Assembly: GCA_946055575.1 (NCBI GenBank)
Contig: CAMGGL010000004.1
Location: forward strand, 1-39,832
DNA length: 39,832 bases
Reading direction: 5' to 3'
Origin: an uncultured Candidatus Melainabacteria bacterium
GTDB taxonomy: Bacteria > Cyanobacteriota > Vampirovibrionia > Gastranaerophilales > Gastranaerophilaceae
The notes beneath the pieces were generated by a model. That model saw only the letters and a program-made list of their open reading frames with translations, did not search any database and was not told the DNA's origin. The translations under genes were made by a program, and so were the position numbers. Shown here piece after piece: positions 33,329 to 39,832 of this stretch (position 1 is its first letter; each line of letters begins with the position of its first letter).

Positions 33329-34324
33329 TTAAGCAACTTTTGCTTCCGTATTCAATATTTCAGAACATGGCTTAATAGGAATACCTAAGAATTTAACAAC
33401 AGGTTTACCTGCTGCTTCATCAATAGTTAAGTTCACATTCTTTTTATTCATTGCTTGTTTATGCAAGAAAGTTCTGATTGTGTTATTAGCATATATAACA
33501 GTTTTTCCGTTAGTTGCATGTTCTTCAATTCTATAATATGCTTCAATCATTTTGTCGAGAATATCAATACTACCATCTTCAAGACCTGCAATAGAAATAT
33601 TTGCAACACGAGCAGAAGAACGATAGTTGCGAACAGATAATCCTAAATCCCAAGAGAAGTGATCTCTGTATGCTTCATAATTTCTTCCGTTAGCATCTTG
33701 AACAGTTACTTGCCCTTTGTCAGTTCTTTGCAAACCTGCTTTTGAACCTTTTGGATATAAAAGATGAGTATGTCTATCACCCCAAGTTACAAAGTAAATT
33801 GAAGTATTATCATTGCCTGTTCCACCTGCATTAATTACTTGATAACCAACTTCACCTTCTTTATTTGAAAGTTTATTGTAACGAACAGCTAAACCATCAA
33901 ATGCAGAAGCATTTTTATTTTTAGAACCGTAAAAAATATTTGTTTTTACTGTTTTATTCATACCTTGAATATGAGCTTCTGCTTCATTTAATCTAAATTG
34001 TGCAGTATTTCCGTTAATATCTGCCAATTTTTTATCAATTTCAGCATAATCATCAAGCATAGCAGTTGTATCTGTTACGGTAGTATAATCACCCTTTGAA
34101 CATTCAACACCTTGATAGAACTGTCTGAATTGAGGTGCAGGTAAACCATTTCTAACAGTTGTTTTATGGTTAGTTCCTTCATTACATTCAACAGCAATAG
34201 CATCTTCCAAGATAGCATTTGAAGTTGTGAATAATTCAATAAGAGCTGCTGTAACTTTACCATCTGCACCCATTTGTGCATACATGTCTTTCAATGTTAA
34301 ATAATTTTGTCCGATTGTTGCCAT
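33329..34324 (-). CDS. Major capsid protein (BPP-1-like podovirus MCP)
   Basis: KVTAALIELFTTSNAILEDAIAVECNEGTNHKTTVRNGLPAPQFRQFYQGV...LADINGNTAQFRLNEAEAHIQGMN...YGSKNKN. Confidence 0.8.
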   Translation of the reverse strand: MATIGQNYLTLKDMYAQMGADGKVTAALIELFTTSNAILEDAIAVECNEGTNHKTTVRNGLPAPQFRQFYQGVECSKGDYTTVTDTTAMLDDYAEIDKKLADINGNTAQFRLNEAEAHIQGMNKTVKTNIFYGSKNKNASAFDGLAVRYNKLSNKEGEVGYQVINAGGTGNDNTSIYFVTWGDRHTHLLYPKGSKAGLQRTDKGQVTVQDANGRNYEAYRDHFSWDLGLSVRNYRSSARVANISIAGLEDGSIDILDKMIEAYYRIEEHATNGKTVIYANNTIRTFLHKQAMNKKNVNLTIDEAAGKPVVKFLGIPIKPCSEILNTEAKVA

Positions 34325-34369
34325 AATTTTTTCTCCTTCTCTTTACAATCAATTCTATTTCTAAGTTCT

Positions 34370-35050
34370 TTAATTACCATTTCCGTATAGAATATCAGCT
34401 ACATCATTTGTTCCTGATGGTGCTTTTGTTTGATAAATTTTATCATCACCAACAAGTTCACCTATTCTATGAAACATCTTGATAATTGCAGGATGGTAAT
34501 TAAGACCTGCATCAGCAAGAGCTGCTTTTACTTCATCATTAGCAAAAGCAACATAGCCTTTATCGGCTACATCAAGATAAGCATTGAGTTTTGTTTTATC
34601 ACCACCACCAAGTTCTGCATCTGTATTCATAGCTTGTTTAAATTGAGTAACTTTAGCTTGATGAACTTGCTTTAATACTTCCGGCAAATCTGCATTATAT
34701 TTTTGAGCAAGTCTTATACCAAACTGCATGTACTTATTTGCTTGAGCTTGCGACAGATTAGTTTCCTTGTTTAGCTTATCAAACTCTTTAAGCATATCTT
34801 TGTCATATTCTAAATCTTCAGGAATATTCACATCTTTATAATCATAAGTTTCAGGTGCACCATAAATTTCATTGTTATCAGCACCTGCATCTTTTTTGCC
34901 TGCATCAGCACCTGTATCTGCCCCATCTTCTTTTTTGCCTATATCAGCACCTGCATCAGCTCCTGCTTCTGCTCCATCTTTAATACCTGCATCAGCACCT
35001 TCTGAACCTGAACCTAAATCTGTGTTTTCTAATTCAATGTTTTCTGCCAT
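34370..35050 (-). CDS. Scaffold-like protein with GADAG-rich N-terminus
   Basis: Acidic, low complexity N-term, helical C-term; immediately upstream of the MCP. Confidence 0.6.
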   Translation of the reverse strand: MAENIELENTDLGSGSEGADAGIKDGAEAGADAGADIGKKEDGADTGADAGKKDAGADNNEIYGAPETYDYKDVNIPEDLEYDKDMLKEFDKLNKETNLSQAQANKYMQFGIRLAQKYNADLPEVLKQVHQAKVTQFKQAMNTDAELGGGDKTKLNAYLDVADKGYVAFANDEVKAALADAGLNYHPAIIKMFHRIGELVGDDKIYQTKAPSGTNDVADILYGNGN

Positions 35051-35298
35051 TTTTCATTACTCCTTCTTTTTTGCAATTCAATATATTTATCAAAATTATT
35101 TACTCTTAAAAGTTCAAGAATATTTTCACCAATTTCTTTTTTTATAACCTTTTCGATATTTTGTAATTTGCCATCAACAATATTTACTTTTGTTGAGAAA
35201 GTTCCTAAATCATCTATAAGATAGTAAATAAAACTCAAACCTTCTTCCGTATTAGAAACACTTTTGATAATATTTTCTAAATCTTTTCCCTGAAACAT
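35029..35298 (-). CDS. Hypothetical structural-region protein
   Basis: 89 aa, between portal and scaffold. Confidence 0.5.
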   Translation of the reverse strand: MFQGKDLENIIKSVSNTEEGLSFIYYLIDDLGTFSTKVNIVDGKLQNIEKVIKKEIGENILELLRVNNFDKYIELQKRRSNEKWQKTLN

Positions 35299-36968
35299 TA
35301 GCCCATTCCTAACCTTTTCATTAACTCTGCACCATAACTATCACTTCCGCCAATATTCTTAATCATTTCAGAACCTTGTTGAAGCTGCTGCATCTGTTCA
35401 GCTTGTGCTTGCTTTTCAGCTTGAGCCTGTCTTAATGCTTCCAATTCTTCATTAGGTGCAATTTGAGATGGATCTATGTTTGCAAAATCTGCATAATCAT
35501 CAATCATATTTTCACCTTTTATCTTTTTAATAAGAACCGGATCTACAGCTTGAGCCATATTAGCAGTAAATGTTATAAATCTTTCCATTGAAGCAATGTT
35601 TTGTGCTTTCATAGCTTGTGCAAGAGTTGAAATAAATTCAATTTCTATTTCTTCACCTTCTAATTCTTGAGGAATTTCAGGAAGAATTTTTGCATCCATT
35701 TCTGCATAAAATAACCAATCAATAATTTGTTTTAATGCTGTATGAATTTGCTCTAATAGAGGTGAAAGAAGAACAAGTTTTTCTTCTTTTAACTCATTAA
35801 CTTCTGTTGCAGTTCTTCCTCTTTCAGCAGTATTCAAAATCATTGCAAACAAATCATTGTAAAAAATTGATTTTATATTTTCCCTCAATTCTGCAATAAT
35901 ATTTTTTAATTCAAGAACTTGAGGATTTACTTCATGTATAGGTCTAATACCTGCACCTGTTCCATCACCATCTTCATTAAAGTATGCAGGATTATCAGAT
36001 AACTTTTTATTTTTCAAACTGGAAGGACCTTGATAAGCAGGTGATACCATTTTCTTAACAGCTTTCCCAAGTTCTTTAATTAATGTCATTAATTGTTTTG
36101 CATCAGGTAAAGCATATACTCCACATCCTTTTGATGGGTAAGCATCTTCACCATTACAACTTGCTTCAAATACAACATAAGGAAATTTATCAAATCCTGC
36201 TTTTTTCAGAAATCCTGTTGTACCATTACCAACTTCATAAGTAACGGATATAAATTTCTTTTGTGCAGAAATTGGTGAACCTTCTTTATATTCTCTGTTA
36301 GGTTCAACAAAATGAACTATCTCAAACAATTCATTAGGTTTATTTTTATAAACCTGCTTAACCGCATCAGAACAATTTTCTAAACCATATCTTTCAACAA
36401 GATTTTTTGCACTTTCCATATAGTTACGACAAACGGTATCAACAACACCTCTGCCATCTTTTGAATAATAGTATGAGCCAATAGGAAGGACTTTGAAATT
36501 TACTACATTCTCAAAATCTTTTTCCATAGAAATACAAGAAAATAAAAACACTCCTAATTGTTCATATACTTCAGGAAGAATTTGATAGAAATTAGATGCG
36601 TATAAAATTTTTCTTGTTAATTCAGCTTGATTAGCACACCAAAGTTTTGCTGCATAACTCATCTTAAACTTCTTATTATCTCTATTCATTATTGCAGTTT
36701 TAAACCATCTTCTTGTAGGCGAAGTTGCACCTGTCATCATACCTGATGAAAAATTTCTAACGGCAATAAAAGTTGTACTATCAAGAATTTTTTTACTTTT
36801 CACATGAGGTTTATTTACATTTCTTGCAATAAATCTCACAGCATTAGGTGCAAAATAATCAGCTAAGTCCTGCAAATCAGGCTTTATCTGTTCAAATATA
36901 TTCTTTAATTCACATCTTCTTTGTTCAAAATACTTTTTATCGTACTTTATATCTTCCATTTTATTCAC
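35298..36968 (-). CDS. Portal / head-tail connector protein (podovirus type)
   Basis: QDLADYFAPNAVRFIARNVN...KILDSTTFIAVRNFSSGMMTGATSPTRRWFKT...TATEVNELKEEKLVLLSPLLEQIH. Confidence 0.85.
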   Translation of the reverse strand: MNKMEDIKYDKKYFEQRRCELKNIFEQIKPDLQDLADYFAPNAVRFIARNVNKPHVKSKKILDSTTFIAVRNFSSGMMTGATSPTRRWFKTAIMNRDNKKFKMSYAAKLWCANQAELTRKILYASNFYQILPEVYEQLGVFLFSCISMEKDFENVVNFKVLPIGSYYYSKDGRGVVDTVCRNYMESAKNLVERYGLENCSDAVKQVYKNKPNELFEIVHFVEPNREYKEGSPISAQKKFISVTYEVGNGTTGFLKKAGFDKFPYVVFEASCNGEDAYPSKGCGVYALPDAKQLMTLIKELGKAVKKMVSPAYQGPSSLKNKKLSDNPAYFNEDGDGTGAGIRPIHEVNPQVLELKNIIAELRENIKSIFYNDLFAMILNTAERGRTATEVNELKEEKLVLLSPLLEQIHTALKQIIDWLFYAEMDAKILPEIPQELEGEEIEIEFISTLAQAMKAQNIASMERFITFTANMAQAVDPVLIKKIKGENMIDDYADFANIDPSQIAPNEELEALRQAQAEKQAQAEQMQQLQQGSEMIKNIGGSDSYGAELMKRLGMG

Positions 36969-37191
36969 CTAATAATTCTTTTTTCTTTGTTGTTGCAGTA
37001 TCACCCAAGCCACGAGCAGATGTTTTTGTATCACGACCTGCAAGAGCTGCTGTTTTATTTCTTGTATTTGTTGAAGCCTTTGAAACACTTGCATCAGCAT
37101 AAGTAGGAGCTGCAACTTCTTCTTTGCTTGAAGTATTTACACTAGGCATTTTTGGAGTTGAACACATTTTATTCCTCACTTTCTTCTTCAA
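36961..37191 (-). CDS. Hypothetical small protein
   Basis: 76 aa; Ala/Thr-rich, ALAGRDTKTSARGLGD. Confidence 0.5.
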   Translation of the reverse strand: MKKKVRNKMCSTPKMPSVNTSSKEEVAAPTYADASVSKASTNTRNKTAALAGRDTKTSARGLGDTATTKKKELLGE

Positions 37192-37375
37192 TTACTAAAC
37201 TCAAATTTCTTCTTTCAGGTTTCCCAAACTTCCTAACCAAATTCAAAACTGTTCGCTTCATTCTGCATTGGTTTCCAATAATTTCAAAAATTGGACAACC
37301 TGAACAAACACATCCACGAAAATAACAATCCCTTGCGGATGGTGTCCATCTTCTCAATGAAACATCTCTGAACAT
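37169..37375 (-). CDS. Small Cys-containing hypothetical protein
   Basis: DCYFRGCVCSGCPIFEIIGNQCR. Confidence 0.5.
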   Translation of the reverse strand: MFRDVSLRRWTPSARDCYFRGCVCSGCPIFEIIGNQCRMKRTVLNLVRKFGKPERRNLSLVIEEESEE

Positions 37376-37387
37376 AAAACCTTCCTT

Positions 37388-38737
37388 TTAATCAAATGGA
37401 TTATAATCAGAATTGATATAAGAGCTTGAAGTTTTTTGCATTTTTGCAGTAAACAAATATGAATGATAAGTTATTGCATAAATAGCCATCATTAATGTAT
37501 CTGCAAAATCAGGACTTTCTGCCTGTTCTTTTCTTATATCTTTTTTATTTTGTATATAGTTTAATCCGTTAGGTTTAAAATCTCTTTTGATATATTCAAG
37601 CTGTCTTTTGGTATTTTCGCAACGGAGCTTGAGCCAACCGTTATCAATAAATTCTTTTACAGCCATATATCCATCAGCTCTTGCATTACCACAAGCCAAA
37701 TTTCTTGCAGCTCCTGCACCTCTAAAACCTATTGCATCATCAATACTTTTCTTTACACTTACCCAAATCGGATAACCCAAGCCATCAGCATCTATAATTA
37801 AAATATCAGGCTTCCATAATCCGTAAAGGTTTATTATTTTACCTTTTGTTATGTCTGTATCAGGTTCCGCCCAAGTAACAGTTTTAGCATCTTCCCAAGA
37901 TGTCATAGTTTTTTGTTCTAACAATTTTGCTACACACAAATCACCGCCTGATGCAGATAAATCCACAGCCATAACTTTATTATCAGGATGAGTTTCATCA
38001 TTAAATATTAGATCTGCTGCATATTGAACTTTGTCAGATGATAAAAGAAAATCACTTGCTTGAGCGAGCGGATAACCTAACCAAATATGCTCATAATCTT
38101 TTATATTTTTTGCTTTGCAAATTTCCGCTTCATGTTTCATAGCTTCATTCAGAAACGGATTATCAAAATAATTTATGTTAATATGAAGGCAATCTTCACG
38201 ACCAACACAAAATTTATAAACTGCATCATTCCTTACAAACCTATTCATTGTAAAAATGATTTTAGAATTTGTTTTTCTGATTATTGTAGGAATAACAATA
38301 TCAAGAGTAGGTTTAGTAATAGCTTGAGCCTCATCAATCCAAAGAATATCAACATCATCAAGACCTTTGATTGATACTGAACCTTGTTCTCTAAACCCTT
38401 GAAAGAAAATACGAGAACCTGTTTTTCTGTGTATCAATTCCTTATCTGTAATTTTCCAGTCAAGATTATTCTTTTGAACTAAACCATCAAAAACTGATTT
38501 TACAGAATTTTCAATGGACTTCTGAATTTCACGACCACAACAAACTTTTATTTTTCTTTTTTCACCGATATATAAAATCCATCTTGCAATAACTTGAGTT
38601 TTTCCGGAACCTCTGCCACCTTCAAGCAAGAAGTACAAATAATCATTAAACTCTGTTATCACAGGATAAAGTTTTGGCGGACATTGAAGCATAGCAGGAA
38701 CAATTATTGATTTATTGTTGCTAACTATTTTCTTCAT
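37388..38737 (-). CDS. terL: Terminase large subunit
   Basis: Walker A EGGRGSGKT, Walker B DILWIDEAQ; nuclease Asp motif MAVDLSASGGD, IDADGLG. Confidence 0.92.
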   Translation of the reverse strand: MKKIVSNNKSIIVPAMLQCPPKLYPVITEFNDYLYFLLEGGRGSGKTQVIARWILYIGEKRKIKVCCGREIQKSIENSVKSVFDGLVQKNNLDWKITDKELIHRKTGSRIFFQGFREQGSVSIKGLDDVDILWIDEAQAITKPTLDIVIPTIIRKTNSKIIFTMNRFVRNDAVYKFCVGREDCLHININYFDNPFLNEAMKHEAEICKAKNIKDYEHIWLGYPLAQASDFLLSSDKVQYAADLIFNDETHPDNKVMAVDLSASGGDLCVAKLLEQKTMTSWEDAKTVTWAEPDTDITKGKIINLYGLWKPDILIIDADGLGYPIWVSVKKSIDDAIGFRGAGAARNLACGNARADGYMAVKEFIDNGWLKLRCENTKRQLEYIKRDFKPNGLNYIQNKKDIRKEQAESPDFADTLMMAIYAITYHSYLFTAKMQKTSSSYINSDYNPFD

Positions 38738-39209
38738 CCTCTATTCCTTCACCAATATTCAAAACAAGTTCTTCACCATTTACAACAACAGAAGGCATTT
38801 GTGTAACATTACCCGAATGAATAATCTGATCTTTTAATAATCCACAAACTTTTGCTTTATTCTCATCTGCTTTTATTGCAGCACTCACATTAGGATTTCC
38901 ATATTTATCACGACATTCAAGAGCAACAAGTTTCAATTCTTCACAATCATTAAAGTAATCCATAGCAGAATAATTCAACTCATCCTTTACGGCTTTTTCT
39001 GTGTTCTGCCTGTAATAATCTAACCATAGGGTAATCTTAGGGTTCTTGAAGAATTTGCTTGCTTCAACATATATTGATGCTGTATTCATCCTAGAACAAT
39101 CATAAGCATAACGGTATGCTTCACTCTTTTTATAACCATTAGTGAGATATCTTTTCAAGCATGAATGTTCTTTTTCTGTTAATTTTGGCAAATTGTTAGC
39201 TTCTGTCAT
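38721..39209 (-). CDS. terS: Terminase small subunit
   Basis: LTEKEHSCLKRYLTNGYKKSEAYRYAYDCSRMNTASIYVEASKFFKNPKI (Terminase_2-like HTH); overlaps terL. Confidence 0.75.
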   Translation of the reverse strand: MTEANNLPKLTEKEHSCLKRYLTNGYKKSEAYRYAYDCSRMNTASIYVEASKFFKNPKITLWLDYYRQNTEKAVKDELNYSAMDYFNDCEELKLVALECRDKYGNPNVSAAIKADENKAKVCGLLKDQIIHSGNVTQMPSVVVNGEELVLNIGEGIEDEENS

Positions 39210-39227
39210 ATCAAATACCTAAAATAA

Positions 39228-39267
39228 ATTGATTATCAGCTTTTAATTATTCAAACTGATAATCAAT
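39228..39267. promoter_or_regulatory. 12-bp perfect inverted repeat upstream of terS
   Basis: attgattatcag (39228-39239) ... ctgataatcaat (39256-39267), 16-nt spacer. Confidence 0.6.
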
Positions 39268-39291
39268 ACAATAATGATTTTGAGTTTTAAG

Positions 39292-39684
39292 TTAAGTTTT
39301 AATCCTTTTGACAAGTTCAGAGTTTCCAAAGTTATCACTTCTGTATTGCCTAATTTCAACTATCGTTCCGTTTTTATTACGGACTTCCCGATTATCTCCA
39401 TAAGTCCAACCATAAGGTTTTCCTTTTTTACTAAAAATCAATTCTTGTCTTGTATATATAACTCTGTTTTTTTCATTCTGAATTATTTTTTCAGCCTTTA
39501 AACCTGCTTGAGTATCAATATACACTTTCAAATCAGTTTTTCTTTTTTCAACAAGACTAACAACAGTTTTTCCTTTTGAAGTTCTTCCTAATAATAATTT
39601 TCTTTCATTGAAATCTCTTGTATCTTCTAAAAACCAAATATCAAAAGGATGTATTTCAACATTAGAAAATATTATTTTATTCAT
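39292..39684 (-). CDS. Hypothetical protein upstream of terminase
   Basis: 130 aa; no recognised motif. Confidence 0.5.
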   Translation of the reverse strand: MNKIIFSNVEIHPFDIWFLEDTRDFNERKLLLGRTSKGKTVVSLVEKRKTDLKVYIDTQAGLKAEKIIQNEKNRVIYTRQELIFSKKGKPYGWTYGDNREVRNKNGTIVEIRQYRSDNFGNSELVKRIKT

Positions 39685-39832
39685 TAAAACCCTCTTAAAA
39701 CTGCATAGTTATTCTTGTTTCACCGATTATTACTTGTTATATTTATGCTTCCCAGCTCAATGTCCCCATTGAAAAATATACATTTCATAATCTGTTTTCA
39801 AATCTAAACTAAGTTTTATAAAATGTAAATAT

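Noticed and set aside
1-39832. CRISPR array, tRNA or rRNA genes
   Set aside because: No regularly spaced repeats and no tRNA- or rRNA-like sequences noticed by eye; the repeats at 143-299 are irregularly spaced and too short for CRISPR.
1-39832. Terminal direct repeats or circular overlap between the window ends
   Set aside because: No matching sequence between the first and last ~150 bp noticed by eye; circularity remains unproven.

Overview
The window looks like an almost complete, AT-rich temperate podovirus genome (T7/BPP-1-type architecture). A divergent control region at about 1.4-1.6 kb (Xre-type repressor on -, RHH protein on +) separates two arms. The rightward arm (1.6-10.3 kb) carries replication/early genes (DUF4373/Lin1244-like, SSB-like, DUF2303-like, a dUTPase with a membrane-anchor-like N-terminus, a degenerate-looking methyltransferase) and ends with a large serine integrase. 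The leftward arm (39.7-10.3 kb) carries terminase, portal, scaffold, BPP-1-like capsid and cement proteins, T7-like tail and internal virion proteins, a 3123-aa polyvalent protein, a tail fibre, and lysis genes including an amidase endolysin. The main discovery is a complete diversity-generating retroelement (DGR) on the - strand: tail-fibre target with C-terminal variable repeat (VR, 14688-14808), post-VR hairpin (14634-14660), Avd-like gene (14188-14616), template repeat (TR, 14067-14187) and reverse transcriptase (12731-13843). By hand alignment, TR and VR (121 bp each) differ at 18 positions. All 18 are A in the template (minus-strand sense), and all 13 AAY codons of the TR are altered in the VR. 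Other points of interest: a giant virion protein combining a nucleotidyltransferase, two ADP-ribosyltransferase-like and two zincin-like motifs; a paired 9-bp operator overlapping a consensus promoter; GCGAACGCA repeats at the left end; signal-peptide proteins beside the repressor; and several small ORFs missing from the ORF track. Family names come from motif recognition by eye; no database search was run.
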